This document shows positions 18,027 to 27,718 of a stretch of 49,310 nucleotides of DNA, one piece after another. The position numbers and the translations under genes are program-made. How positions within the stretch are numbered: the first letter of the stretch is position 1; every line of letters starts with the position of its first letter. The DNA lies in assembly GCF_001431625.1 (NCBI RefSeq), contig NZ_LLXT01000099.1, forward strand, positions 1 through 49,310, read 5' to 3'. This stretch comes from Stenotrophomonas geniculata ATCC 19374 = JCM 13324 (lineage in GTDB: Bacteria > Pseudomonadota > Gammaproteobacteria > Xanthomonadales > Xanthomonadaceae). The notes beneath the pieces were generated by a model. That model made no database searches and was not told the DNA's origin. It saw nothing but the letters and a program-made list of their open reading frames with translations.

Positions 18027-18998
18027 ATGAAGATGATCCGCTTCGACGATCTGCAGTTGTTCGTCCGCACGGCCGCGCTGGGCAGCTTCTCGCAGGCCGC
18101 CCGCGAGGCTGATCTGTTACCCGGCCAGGTCGCTGCTGCCGTGGCGCGGCTGGAACGCGAGCTGGATCTGCGCCTGTTCGTGCGCACCACCCGCAGCCTG
18201 CGCCTGACCGGCGAGGGCGCGCTGTACCTGCCGTACGCGCAGGAGGTGCTGGCCACCCTGCGCGAGGGCCAGGCGCGCGTGCAGGGCGAGGACACCGAGC
18301 TGCACGGCACCCTGCAGCTGTCGGCGCCCTCGGACCTCGGCCGCAACCTGCTGCTGCCCTGGCTGAGCGCCTTCCGCGCCGCGCACCCGCGGCTGCGCCT
18401 GCACCTGCGCCTGTCCGACGAAGTGGCTGATGTGTTCCGCGACCCGGTCGACGTGGCCATCCGCATCGGCCACTTCGACGACGCCAACTACGTCGCCCTG
18501 CCCCTGCTGGAAGGCAACCGGCGCGTACTCGCGGCCTCGCCCGGCTACCTGCAGCGGCGCGGTACGCCCACCCGCCTGGACGAGCTGCGTGAGCACGATT
18601 GCCTGGTCTACCAGCTCAGTGGCCGCGCCTACGATCGCTGGTCGTTCGAGGTCGACGGGCGCCGCAGCGTGATTCCGGTGCGCGGTCCGCTGGTCTGCGA
18701 CGACGCCGATGTAGTGCGACGCTGGGCGGTGGCCGGCGAAGGCATCACCTACAAGTCCTGGCTGGACCTGCGCGAGGACGTGCTGGCCGGGCGCCTGCAG
18801 CTGCTGCTGGACGGTGTTGGCAGCAGCATCCCGCTGCAGCTGGTATGCCCGCACCGCAAGCAGTTCTCGCCAGCGGTACGGCAACTGCATGCGCAGCTGC
18901 GCCAGCACCTGCAACCGCTGCTGTCTGGCATGCCCGATGGCCTCGCCAGCCCCCTGTCGCCAAGTGCAGCACTGGCCGACAATGGCGGCCCCCCGTAA
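18027..18998 (+). CDS. LysR-family transcriptional regulator
   Basis: The 323-residue product has an N-terminal winged HTH (FDDLQLFVRTAALGSFSQAAREADLLPGQVAAAVARLE) and a LysR substrate-binding domain (VDVAIRIGHFDDANYVALPL). The start at 18027 (MKMIRF) is chosen so that the HTH begins near residue 5; the frame stays open upstream. It is divergent from the MDR oxidoreductase across about 91 bp, the usual layout for a LysR regulator and its target. The inducer is unknown. Confidence 0.92.
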   Translation: MKMIRFDDLQLFVRTAALGSFSQAAREADLLPGQVAAAVARLERELDLRLFVRTTRSLRLTGEGALYLPYAQEVLATLREGQARVQGEDTELHGTLQLSAPSDLGRNLLLPWLSAFRAAHPRLRLHLRLSDEVADVFRDPVDVAIRIGHFDDANYVALPLLEGNRRVLAASPGYLQRRGTPTRLDELREHDCLVYQLSGRAYDRWSFEVDGRRSVIPVRGPLVCDDADVVRRWAVAGEGITYKSWLDLREDVLAGRLQLLLDGVGSSIPLQLVCPHRKQFSPAVRQLHAQLRQHLQPLLSGMPDGLASPLSPSAALADNGGPP

Positions 18999-19012
18999 GA
19001 GAGAACGCCGCC

Positions 19013-19642
19013 ATGCCGTGGATGGGCATCCAGGACCTGTGGACGTTTCTGGTCGCTGTGCTGGTGTTTCTCGCCCTGCCCGGCCCCGGCACCTTCACCC
19101 TGCTGACCGCCACCGGCCGGGGCGGCGTGCGTGGCGGCTACACCGCGCTGGCCGGCCTGCTGGTCGGCGACCAGATCCTGATGTGGCTGGCGCTGGCCGG
19201 TGTGGCCGCACTGCTGAAGGCCAACCCACTGGTGTTCCACGCCGTGCAGTACCTGGGTGCGGCCTACCTGGTGTGGGTGGGCATCAGCCTGCTGCGCACG
19301 CCGAAACACGAGGGGGGTGACGCCGGGCCGATCCGCATGCAGCCGGGCCGCTACTTCCAGCAGGCGATCCTGGTCAGCCTGCTCAACCCGAAGGCGATCC
19401 TGTTCTACATGGCCTTCCTGCCGTTGTTCATCGATCCGAAGGCACACCAGGGCATCGCCACCTTCGCGGCACTGGCCGGCATCATCCTGGTGGTCAGCAT
19501 CGGCTACTGCTCGATGCTGATCGGTGTGGGCAACCTGGCCCGTCGCCGGTTGATCCAGCACCCGCGGATCAGCGATGCGCTGCGCCGCGTGGCCGGCCTG
19601 TTCCTGGTTGGGTTCGGCATCCGGTTGGGGCTGAACGGATGA
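19013..19642 (+). CDS. LysE/RhtB-family exporter
   Basis: The 209-residue inner-membrane protein has about six hydrophobic segments and the family signature LALPGPGTFTLLTATGRGGVRGG near the N-terminus. SLLNPKAILFYMAFLPLFID is also typical of amino-acid/homoserine-lactone exporters. The ATG follows 14 bp after the LysR stop and overlaps the next gene by 4 bp (ATGA), so LysR, exporter and the small secreted protein may be one transcript. The substrate cannot be assigned. Confidence 0.92.
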   Translation: MPWMGIQDLWTFLVAVLVFLALPGPGTFTLLTATGRGGVRGGYTALAGLLVGDQILMWLALAGVAALLKANPLVFHAVQYLGAAYLVWVGISLLRTPKHEGGDAGPIRMQPGRYFQQAILVSLLNPKAILFYMAFLPLFIDPKAHQGIATFAALAGIILVVSIGYCSMLIGVGNLARRRLIQHPRISDALRRVAGLFLVGFGIRLGLNG

Positions 19643-20073
19643 TCCGGCGGCTGCTGGTGCTGGTGTTCATCGGGCTTCTGGCCGACACCGCAGCGGCCAG
19701 CGTGCAGGACCATCGCTGCCTCACCGGGGGCCGCAACGACGGCATCCACCTGCTGTGGCGCTGGCTGGACGATGGCAGCGCCGACGTGCAGTACGCCGGG
19801 CAGCGAGGCCGCCTGCAACTGCAACAGGTGTCGCAGGAAACGACGGTGCTGGCCGAAGACCGCCCGTACCAGTTCGACAGCGTCTGGGAAGAACGCATCG
19901 GTGGCCGCCTCAATGGGCGCTACTACCTGAGCACCCAGGGCGCGCACGTCTACGGTTTCAGCTACGAGCGCGCCCGCGACGGGCGACGTATCGAGTTCAA
20001 CGAGGACGTCGAGGCGTGGCACGAGGATGGCTGCCATTGGCCGGGAGGCGTAGCGGCGCGCGTGGTCGATTGA
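19639..20073 (+). CDS. Small secreted protein, unknown function
   Basis: The 144-residue product has an N-terminal signal peptide (MIRRLLVLVFIGLLADTAAA, cleavage probably after AAA-S). The mature part is rich in Trp, Tyr and Arg with two cysteines (HRCLTGG and DGCHWPGG) that could form a disulfide. I recognise no family. It overlaps the exporter gene by 4 bp, implying coupled translation and periplasmic or secreted location. Confidence 0.75.
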   Translation: MIRRLLVLVFIGLLADTAAASVQDHRCLTGGRNDGIHLLWRWLDDGSADVQYAGQRGRLQLQQVSQETTVLAEDRPYQFDSVWEERIGGRLNGRYYLSTQGAHVYGFSYERARDGRRIEFNEDVEAWHEDGCHWPGGVAARVVD

Positions 20074-20074
20074 A

Positions 20075-20100
20075 GCATGCCAACCAAGGTTGGCATCTAC
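20075..20100. repeat. Short palindromic repeat
   Basis: GCATGCCAACC/GGTTGGCATC hairpin followed by CTAC, placed exactly between the convergent stop codons. It overlaps the last bases of the downstream minus-strand gene. Confidence 0.6.
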
Positions 20101-20999
20101 CGGTCGTGCATCTCCGCGCGCAGGTGGTCGATGAACACCCGCAGCTTGGGCGCCATCTGCTCACGCGCGGGGTAGTACAGGTGGAAGCCGGGGAACGGCG
20201 GCTGCCAGTCCTGCAGCACGCTCTGCAGTCGCCCAGCGGCGATGTCGTCGGCCATCAGCGAAGCGAACCCCTGGGCCATGCCCAGCCCCGCCAGCACAGC
20301 GTGATGGGCGACGCCGGCATCGTTGAACACCAGCCGCCCGCTCACTTCCACGTCCAGGTCGTGGCCTTCGCGGCTGAACTCCCAGGGCATCAGCCGGCCA
20401 TTGGCCAGGCGGTGCACGATGCAGGCGTGGCGCTGCAGGTCATGCGGGGTCTGCGGCACGCCATGGCGTTCGAAATAGGCCGGCGTGGCCACCACCACCT
20501 GGCGCTCAGGTGGCCCGACCGGCACCGCGATCATGCCCTGTGCGAGTGATTCGCCGAGGCGGATGCCGGCGTCGAAGCCCTCGGCCACCAGATCGGTCAG
20601 CGCCGGGTCGACGCACAGTTCCACCTGCACCTGCGGGTAGCGCGCAAGGAAATCGGGCAGCCGCGGCAGGACCATGCGATCGGCGACGATGCGCGGCAGG
20701 GTCACACGCAGCCGCCCGGCAGGCACCGAGCGCGCGCTGTCCAGTTCGGCAAAGGCTTGGTCGATCTGGTCCAGGCCGCCGCGCACGCGCTGCAGGAAGC
20801 GCGCGCCGTGTTCGGTCAGGCTGACCCGCCGTGTGGTCCGCTGCAGCAGGCGCACGCCCATCCGCGCTTCCAGCGCGCGCACGCTCTGCGACAGCGCCGA
20901 GGTCGACACGCCCAGGGCATCGGCGGCGCGGGTAAAGCTGGCGTGCTCGGCCACGTGGACGAAGGCGACCACAGCGGTGAGGGGGACGGAGGCATCCAT
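20097..20999 (-). CDS. LysR-family transcriptional regulator
   Basis: The 300-residue product has an N-terminal HTH (VAFVHVAEHASFTRAADALGVSTSALSQSVRALEARMG) and a substrate-binding domain of the YafC/DsdC-like type (GRLRVTLPRIVADRMVLPRL, FDAGIRLGESLAQGM). The start at 20999 (MDASVPLTAVV) places the HTH normally; the frame remains open upstream. It is divergent from the aldo/keto reductase gene across about 120 bp and probably controls it. Confidence 0.92.
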   Translation of the reverse strand: MDASVPLTAVVAFVHVAEHASFTRAADALGVSTSALSQSVRALEARMGVRLLQRTTRRVSLTEHGARFLQRVRGGLDQIDQAFAELDSARSVPAGRLRVTLPRIVADRMVLPRLPDFLARYPQVQVELCVDPALTDLVAEGFDAGIRLGESLAQGMIAVPVGPPERQVVVATPAYFERHGVPQTPHDLQRHACIVHRLANGRLMPWEFSREGHDLDVEVSGRLVFNDAGVAHHAVLAGLGMAQGFASLMADDIAAGRLQSVLQDWQPPFPGFHLYYPAREQMAPKLRVFIDHLRAEMHDR

Positions 21000-21120
21000 T
21001 GTGAAGCCAGTCTTCAAGGTAAGTCCGGTGGCACGCAGTTTATCCACATGATGACGTGGAGGATGCTGTGCCCCTCGCCGCTGCCCCTCCAGGCGTGGCG
21101 CCTTCCCCAAGGAGATCCGC

Positions 21121-22116
<996 letters not shown>

Positions 22117-22291
22117 CAGCGGCCGGGACCAATGCACACCGGTGGCTGCCGCCGGATTGTGCCGATTCCGGCAGCCTGGCCGGGGCGCAGCGCGCGCCCC
22201 GCCCTGCATGACCCCCGTCAGTGGTAATGCTGCGCTGCGTTCGGTCACACTCGGGAACTTGTCGTTCTTAGTCACCCCTTCCGAGGCCTGC

Positions 22292-23719
22292 ATGTCCCTG
22301 TTCCGGCGCAAGTCCCTAGATTCCGTCACCGTCCACGAAGCCGGCAGGCGCCTGATCCCGACGCTCAGCTGGCCGCACCTGATCGCGTTGGGCATCGGCG
22401 CCATCGTCGGTACCGGCATCTATACGCTGATCGGCGTGGGTGCCAACCTGGCCGGCCCGGCCGTGCTGATCTCCTTCGCCATCGCCGGTGCGGTCTGCGC
22501 CTGTGCGGCGCTGTCCTACGCCGAGCTGTCGACGATGATGCCGGCCGCCGGCAGTGCCTACACCTACAGCTACAGCGCGCTGGGCGAAGTGTTCGCCTGG
22601 GTGGTGGGCTGGAGCCTGATCCTGGAGTACTCGCTGGTGGTGAGTACGGTGGCGGTGGGCTGGTCCGGCTACTTCGTCGGCTTCCTCGAATGGGTCCATA
22701 CCCAGTTCGGCTGGAACGTGCACCTGCCGGCCTGGCTGGCGGCCGGCCCGCATGTGGAAGGCGGCATGATCAATCTGCCGGCGATCATCATCACCTGGCT
22801 GGTGGCCGGCATGCTGATGGCCGGCACCAAGGAGAGCGCGACGCTCAACGCCATCCTGGTGGTGTTCAAGCTGATCGCGCTGGCCATCTTCGTGGCCGTG
22901 GCCCTGCCTGCGTTCGACGGCGCCAACCTGCAGCCGTTCATGCCCTACGGTTTCGCCAAGTCGATGGGCCCTGATGGCGTCGAGCACGGCGTGATGGCGG
23001 CAGCGGCCATCATCTTCTTCGCCTTCTACGGCTTCGATGCGATCTCCACCGCCGCCGAGGAAACCAAGAACCCGGGCCGCGACCTGTCGATCGGCATCAT
23101 CGGTTCGATGATCGGCTGCACCATCGTCTACGTGCTGGTGGCGCTGGCCGCCGTGGGTGCGATGAGCTACGCGGTGTTCGGCCACAGCGCCGAGCCGCTG
23201 GCCCTGATCATGCGCCAGCTGGGCCATCCGACCGCGGCGATGGTGATCGGCGTGATTGCGATCATCGCCCTGCCGACCGTGCTGTTGGCCTTCCTGTACG
23301 GCCAGAGCCGCATCTTCTTCGTGATGAGCCGCGATGGCCTGCTGCCGCGTCGCCTGTCCAAGGTGAATGCACGTACCGGCACGCCGGTGGCGACCACGCT
23401 GTTCACTGCGGTGGTGGTGTCGGCGCTGGCCGGTGTCGCCCGCCTGGACGAGATCGCCGCACTGGCCAACGCCGGTACCCTGGCCGCGTTCACTGCGGTA
23501 GGCATCTGCCTGGTGGTGCTGCGCCTGCGCGAGCCCAACCGCGAACGCACGTTCCGTACGCCGCTGGCCTTCGTGGTCGGCCCGCTGGCCGCGCTGGGCT
23601 GCATCTACCTGTTCATCAGCCTGCCGCATACCACCCAGCTGTACTTCCTGCTGTGGAACGTGGCCGGCCTGGTGCTGTACTTCCTGTACAGCCGTCGCCA
23701 CGCGCTGATCGCGAAATAG
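22292..23719 (+). CDS. APC-family amino acid permease
   Basis: The 475-residue protein has about 12 transmembrane segments. The N-terminal signature GIGAIVGTGIYTLIGVGANLAGPAV, the helix-3 motif AALSYAELSTMMPAAGSAYTYSY and the FFAFYGFDAISTAAEETKNPGRD block are typical of cationic-amino-acid/YfnA-type transporters. ATG 22292 (MSLFRRKSLD) is the canonical start. The frame is open further upstream, but there it lies antisense or out of frame over the aldo/keto reductase. The 175-bp upstream spacer holds a GGCTGCCG/CGGCAGCC hairpin (22144-22176) without a T run. Confidence 0.93.
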   Translation: MSLFRRKSLDSVTVHEAGRRLIPTLSWPHLIALGIGAIVGTGIYTLIGVGANLAGPAVLISFAIAGAVCACAALSYAELSTMMPAAGSAYTYSYSALGEVFAWVVGWSLILEYSLVVSTVAVGWSGYFVGFLEWVHTQFGWNVHLPAWLAAGPHVEGGMINLPAIIITWLVAGMLMAGTKESATLNAILVVFKLIALAIFVAVALPAFDGANLQPFMPYGFAKSMGPDGVEHGVMAAAAIIFFAFYGFDAISTAAEETKNPGRDLSIGIIGSMIGCTIVYVLVALAAVGAMSYAVFGHSAEPLALIMRQLGHPTAAMVIGVIAIIALPTVLLAFLYGQSRIFFVMSRDGLLPRRLSKVNARTGTPVATTLFTAVVVSALAGVARLDEIAALANAGTLAAFTAVGICLVVLRLREPNRERTFRTPLAFVVGPLAALGCIYLFISLPHTTQLYFLLWNVAGLVLYFLYSRRHALIAK

Positions 23720-23730
23720 ACGGATCACCG

Positions 23731-23802
23731 GTAGTACCGGCCGCTGGCCGGCAACCCGCATCCTGTTGATAGGGGCAATGCCGGCCAGCGGCCGGCACTA
23801 CC
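23731..23802. repeat. SMAG inverted repeat pair
   Basis: GTAGTACCGGCCGCTGGCCGGC and its inverse GCCGGCCAGCGGCCGGCACTAC are separated by about 25 bp, a complete facing pair between two convergent genes. Confidence 0.9.
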
Positions 23803-23812
23803 GCAGGGCGTT

Positions 23813-25054
23813 TCAACCGCCCTGCTTTGCGGCGTACTCCTGCGCCTGGCGCATCACCCGCAGCAGGTTGCCGCCCCAGATGCCGGCGATCTGCTTCTCG
23901 GTATAGCCCTTGCGCAGCAGCCACGCGGTGATCTTCGGCAGCTGGCTGACATCGGGCAGGTCACTCAGGCCACCGCCGCCATCCCAGTCCAGGCCAATGC
24001 CCACGTGCTCGGGGCCGACCACCTTGAGGATGTGCTCGAAGTGGGCGAAGAAATCGTCCAGGCTGGCATGGCGCACTGGATGCTCGTGGTCCAGCACCTG
24101 CTCGGCCTTCAGCAGGGCAACGCCCTGTTCGATGCCCATGCCTTCCCAGCCACCCAGCTGTTTGCTCAGCGCTTCCTCGGCCTGCTTGCGCTCGGGCGTC
24201 TTTGCGGTGTCGATCAGGTAACCGCCATAGGCATTCACCTGGATCACGCCGCCGGCCTTGGCCAGCTTGCGCAGGCGCGCGTCGTCGAGATTGCGCGGGT
24301 GGTCGTAGACCGCCTTGGCCGAGCTGTGCGACAGCACGAACGGTACCGGCATCATTGCCAGCAGATCGTCGAACACCGCATCCGATGCATGTGACTGGTC
24401 GATTACGATGCCCAGCTTCACCGCCTGCCGCACCAGCTCCTTGCCGGCCGGGCTCAGGCCTTTCCATTCCGCGCCCTTGGGATCGGTGGCCGAATCGGCG
24501 AACTCGTTGTTGGCGAAGTGCACGGTACTGAGCAGGCGCAGGCCGGCGCGGTGATAGAACGAGAGCAGGCTAGGGTCTTCCACCAGCGGGCTGGCGTTTT
24601 CCATGCTGATGTAGACCACGCGCTTGCCGGCAGCCTTGATCCGCGCCGCGTCATCGGCGGTCAATGCCAGCGCGAAACGCTCGGGATTGGCGGCCAGCAT
24701 TTCGCGGATCTCCAGCAGCCGCTGCAGGCCGTGGTCACGCTCGGCCAGATGGGCGGCGGCGGTGCGGTCGCCCTGGTCGGTGTAGATCGCCCAGAAACCG
24801 CCGTCCAGCGCGCCTTCGACCATGCGCGGGTAGTCCACCTGCGAGAGCGCGTTGCGGTCGTGGCGCTGCTCGATGTCGAAGCCGCTGCGGCCGAAATTGG
24901 CCGGCGTATCCAGATGGCTGTCGAGGGTGACCAGGCGCTGCTGCAGGGCCTTGGCGTGGGCCAGTTCCTGTGCGCTGAACTCGATGGCATGAGCCGACAG
25001 CGGCGCGCACAGCGCCAGGGCAAGCACGACGGACAGGTGGCGCAACGATGGCAT
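23813..25054 (-). CDS. Membrane dipeptidase, peptidase family M19
   Basis: The 413-residue product has a signal peptide ending SAHA around residue 23 and the M19 (renal-dipeptidase-like) zinc motif DSH47LD49T. The bridging Glu is in YISMENAS, further His are in IDQSHASD and LSHSSAKA, and the Asp is in GIGLDWDG. It should hydrolyse dipeptides in the periplasm or at the cell surface. It is transcribed towards the APC permease, with a SMAG pair in between. Confidence 0.92.
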   Translation of the reverse strand: MPSLRHLSVVLALALCAPLSAHAIEFSAQELAHAKALQQRLVTLDSHLDTPANFGRSGFDIEQRHDRNALSQVDYPRMVEGALDGGFWAIYTDQGDRTAAAHLAERDHGLQRLLEIREMLAANPERFALALTADDAARIKAAGKRVVYISMENASPLVEDPSLLSFYHRAGLRLLSTVHFANNEFADSATDPKGAEWKGLSPAGKELVRQAVKLGIVIDQSHASDAVFDDLLAMMPVPFVLSHSSAKAVYDHPRNLDDARLRKLAKAGGVIQVNAYGGYLIDTAKTPERKQAEEALSKQLGGWEGMGIEQGVALLKAEQVLDHEHPVRHASLDDFFAHFEHILKVVGPEHVGIGLDWDGGGGLSDLPDVSQLPKITAWLLRKGYTEKQIAGIWGGNLLRVMRQAQEYAAKQGG

Positions 25055-25109
25055 GGGCTCTCACCGGCAATGGGAAGAGCCCGACCATAGCGCTGCGGCC
25101 GCGCATTGG

Positions 25110-25180
25110 GTAGCGCCGGGCCACGCCCGGCGGATCTTGAGGCTGTCAGGCAGATCAGCCGAGCATGGGCTCGGCTCTAC
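25110..25180. repeat. SMAG-type repeat pair
   Basis: GTAGCGCCGGGCCACGCCCGGC hairpin and AGCCGAGCATGGGCTCGGCTCTAC hairpin occupy most of the space upstream of the dipeptidase gene and downstream of the methyltransferase gene. Confidence 0.85.
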
Positions 25181-25192
25181 AGCGTCCCGCGG

Positions 25193-26362
25193 TCAATCCA
25201 CTACGCGGCAGAACACGGCCTTGAGGTAACGCGATTCCTGCACGTGCGCCATGAACGGATGGTCCGGACCGGCGCCGGCCACCTTCAGGATCTGGATCGT
25301 GCGGCCGGAGAAGTACGCCGCGCGGCGCAGCATGTCGAGGAACTGATCCTCGGCCACCAGGCCGGTGCACGAGAAGGTGGCGAACAGACCGCCCGGCTTG
25401 ACCACGCCCAGCGCCAGCTTGTTCATGTCCAGGTACTTCTTCAGCGCGGTGATGACCTGGTCGCGGTCGCGGGTCATCTTCGCCGGGTCCAGGATCACCA
25501 CGTCGTACTGCTCACCGCGGTTGGCGGCGTCGCGCAGCCACGGGAAGATGTCGGACTGGACGAACTTCGGGCGCACGTTGTTCAGGCGCGAATTGCCCTT
25601 GGCGATCTGGATCACATCCTCGTCGATGTCGATGCCGATCACTTCCGAAGCACCACGCGCCGCCGCGTACACGGCAAAACCGCCGGTGTTGCAGCACAGG
25701 TCGAGTACGCTCTTGCCTTCCACCTGCTGGCTCAGCCATTCGCGGTTCTCGCGCTGGTCGGCAAAGAAACCGGTCTTGTGCGCACCGGCCGGGTCGGCGC
25801 GGAACTTGATGCCGTACTCGGTGATCACCGACGCTTCGGTGGTGGTGTTGCCGTGGAAGTCGAAACTTTCCTGCTTCTGCACGTGCTCGTCGGCGAAGCT
25901 GTGGAAGCGACAGCCCGGGAACTGCTCGCGCAGGGCGTCGTAGATCCACTCGCGATGGCGGAACATGCCGGCGGCGAAGAACTCGACCACCACCAGATCA
26001 CCGTAGCGGTCGACCACCAGGCCGGACAGGCCGTCGCCTTCGCTGTGCACCACGCGCCAGGCATCGGAGACCGCATCGAGCTTGAGCACCTCACGGCGCA
26101 GCGACACCGCCTGGGCGATCTTGCGCGAGAACCAGCCGGCATCCACCGGCACGTTCTGATCGGTTTCGAGGATGCGCACGGCGATGCGCGAGTGCCCGTT
26201 GTAGAACCCGCGGCCAATGAACTCACCATCGATGCCGACGACGTCGACGATGGAACCGGGCTTGGGCCGGACGGTCGGCTTCTCGACCAGTTTCTGGAAG
26301 ATCCACGGGTGGCTGGAACGCCACGCATTCTTGAGGCGGACAATCGGAAGGGGGGTATTCAT
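25193..26362 (-). CDS. rlmI: Class I SAM-dependent 23S rRNA m5C methyltransferase, RlmI type
   Basis: The 389-residue product has an N-terminal PUA-like RNA-binding domain (RLKNAWRSSHPWIFQ) and a Rossmann methyltransferase domain. SAM motif I is DLCCNTGGFAVYAAARGA, the acidic strand end is GIDID, motif IV is LDPAKMTR, and the catalytic Cys lies in FSCTG. The RlmI family makes m5C1962 in 23S rRNA. The start at 26362 (MNTPLPIVRLK) matches the family; the frame stays open through the upstream repeat. Specificity is by homology only. Confidence 0.9.
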   Translation of the reverse strand: MNTPLPIVRLKNAWRSSHPWIFQKLVEKPTVRPKPGSIVDVVGIDGEFIGRGFYNGHSRIAVRILETDQNVPVDAGWFSRKIAQAVSLRREVLKLDAVSDAWRVVHSEGDGLSGLVVDRYGDLVVVEFFAAGMFRHREWIYDALREQFPGCRFHSFADEHVQKQESFDFHGNTTTEASVITEYGIKFRADPAGAHKTGFFADQRENREWLSQQVEGKSVLDLCCNTGGFAVYAAARGASEVIGIDIDEDVIQIAKGNSRLNNVRPKFVQSDIFPWLRDAANRGEQYDVVILDPAKMTRDRDQVITALKKYLDMNKLALGVVKPGGLFATFSCTGLVAEDQFLDMLRRAAYFSGRTIQILKVAGAGPDHPFMAHVQESRYLKAVFCRVVD

Positions 26363-26385
26363 CCACCTATTGTAAACCGGGCGCC

Positions 26386-26486
26386 GGGGTCGGATTCCCG
26401 CAGCGGCTCTGACCCGGGCCGGCATCCCAACAAAGGTGGGCATCTACCAGAGCGGGGGCGCGGAGCCCGCTTGGGGATCCGACCCC
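26386..26486. repeat. Compound 101-bp repeat with inverted ends
   Basis: The left end GGGGTCGGATTCCC and right end GGGGATCCGACCCC are inverted copies. Inside are a GGTC..CTGACC hairpin (26386-26415) and a CCCAACAAAGGTGGGCATCTACC element of the SMAG type (26424-26447). The left hairpin recurs at 29905-29932 and 31734-31760. Confidence 0.75.
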
Positions 26487-26537
26487 AGTGCAGGGGCATT
26501 TGACGGCGGCCCGGCCAGGCCGCAGAATCGGCGTCAG

Positions 26538-26670
26538 AAGGGGAGTAGCTCCCAGACGTTGTCGCCGTCATTTCGAGCCCGCAGGCTCCGGTGCAACGGC
26601 AGTTCCAGCCGACTGGGACTGCGAGCGAGACCTTCGCCGTACTGGCGAAGCTCTGTCCCTGGATCCCCCT
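26538..26670 (+). promoter_or_regulatory. yybP-ykoY (Mn2+-sensing) riboswitch aptamer
   Basis: The leader of the TerC/Alx gene carries the conserved 5' segment AAGGGGAGTAGC and the later GCGAGCGAGACC segment of this riboswitch class. A basal helix forms between AGGGG (26539-26543) and CCCCT. A 7-bp hairpin CTTCGCC/GGCGAAG (26632-26650) follows the GAGACC motif. Gene context fits, since alx of E. coli has the same leader. With 26363-26537 (a compound repeat, otherwise blank), it fills the 373-bp gap without a gene. Confidence 0.87.
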
Positions 26671-26678
26671 CCCGATCC

Positions 26679-26727
26679 TCCGTTGCAGATCCTCGCCGTC
26701 CGGCCTGGCATTCATCTTTCCAACGGA
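26679..26727 (+). promoter_or_regulatory. Riboswitch expression platform sequestering the ribosome site
   Basis: TCCGTTG (26679-26685) is exactly complementary to CAACGGA (26721-26727). The latter contains GGA, 8 nt before the ATG at 26736, which is the only Shine-Dalgarno-like sequence. A second CAACGG lies inside the aptamer at 26594-26599 and could compete for the same strand. Pairing is seen; regulation is inferred. Confidence 0.6.
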
Positions 26728-26735
26728 CATTCCCA

Positions 26736-27698
26736 ATGCAGACGATCGGTAACGTGTGGTTGTGGGGCGGCTTCGCAGCGGTGGTGGTCATCGCCCTGCT
26801 GGTCGACCTCGTGTTGATGCGCCATGGTGGACCGCACAAGGTCACCTTCAAGGAGGCCCTGTGGTGGTCCATCGGCTGGGTCGCGCTGGCCCTGCTGTTC
26901 AATGCGGGCCTCTGGTACTACCTGAATGAGACCGCCGGCCAGGTGGTGGCCAACAAGGTCGGCCTCGAGTTCCTGACCGGCTACCTGGTCGAAAAGGCGC
27001 TGGCGGTCGACAACATCTTTGTCTTCCTGATGATCATGAGCTACTTCGCGGTGCCGGAGGAACAGCGCCAGAAGGTGCTGATCATCGGCATCCTGGGTGC
27101 GATCGTGCTGCGTACGATCATGATCTTCGCCGGCAGCGTGCTGATCAGCCAGTTCCATTGGCTGCTCTACGTGTTCGGTGCCTTCCTGCTGTTCACCGGC
27201 TGGAAGATGTGGTTCGCCGCCGGCCAGGAGCCGGACCTGGAGACCAACCCGGCCCTGCGCTGGATGCGCAAGCACCTGCGCCTGCTGCCGGACTACGCGG
27301 GCAACGCGCTGAGCGTGAAGCGCGATGGCGTGCGCTGGTTCACCCCGCTGTTCGCGGTGCTGATCCTGATCGCAGTCACCGACGTGATCTTCGCGGTGGA
27401 CAGCATCCCGGCGATCTTCGCGATCACCACCGACCCGTTCATCGTGCTCACCTCCAACGTGTTCGCGGTGCTGGGCCTGCGTGCGATGTTCTTCCTGCTG
27501 GCCGGCATGGCCGACCGCTTCCACCTGCTGCCGTATGGCCTGGCACTGGTGCTGGGCTTCATCGGCATCAAGATGATGATCATCGACCTGTTCAAGATCC
27601 CGACCCCGGTGTCGCTGGGCGTGGTGGCGGTGATCATCGCCGCCACCGTGGTGCTGAGCCTGAAGTACCCGCCGAAGGAAGGCGAAGGCCAGGCCTGA
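26736..27698 (+). CDS. TerC/Alx-family integral membrane protein, probable Mn2+ exporter
   Basis: The 320-residue protein has about nine transmembrane segments and the TerC hallmark acidic motifs LVEKALAVDNIFVF and FAVDSIPAIFAIT, each with membrane-embedded Glu/Asp that fit metal binding. Alx of E. coli and its TerC relatives protect against excess Mn2+. The upstream Mn2+-type riboswitch supports that role here. ATG 26736 (MQTIGNVWLWGG) gives the canonical start; the frame is open across the leader but not coding there. Confidence 0.92.
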   Translation: MQTIGNVWLWGGFAAVVVIALLVDLVLMRHGGPHKVTFKEALWWSIGWVALALLFNAGLWYYLNETAGQVVANKVGLEFLTGYLVEKALAVDNIFVFLMIMSYFAVPEEQRQKVLIIGILGAIVLRTIMIFAGSVLISQFHWLLYVFGAFLLFTGWKMWFAAGQEPDLETNPALRWMRKHLRLLPDYAGNALSVKRDGVRWFTPLFAVLILIAVTDVIFAVDSIPAIFAITTDPFIVLTSNVFAVLGLRAMFFLLAGMADRFHLLPYGLALVLGFIGIKMMIIDLFKIPTPVSLGVVAVIIAATVVLSLKYPPKEGEGQA

Positions 27699-27718
27699 GC
27701 CCGACCCGCTGGATGGCG

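Noticed and set aside
21040..21048. Perfect DnaA box TTATCCACA far from the origin
   Set aside because: A single box 17 kb away, within a regulator spacer. One 9-mer match is expected by chance in a sequence this long.
23731..23802. Repeated palindromes that could suggest a CRISPR array
   Set aside because: There are no regularly spaced direct repeats with unique spacers; the units are inverted GTAG/CTAC hairpins.
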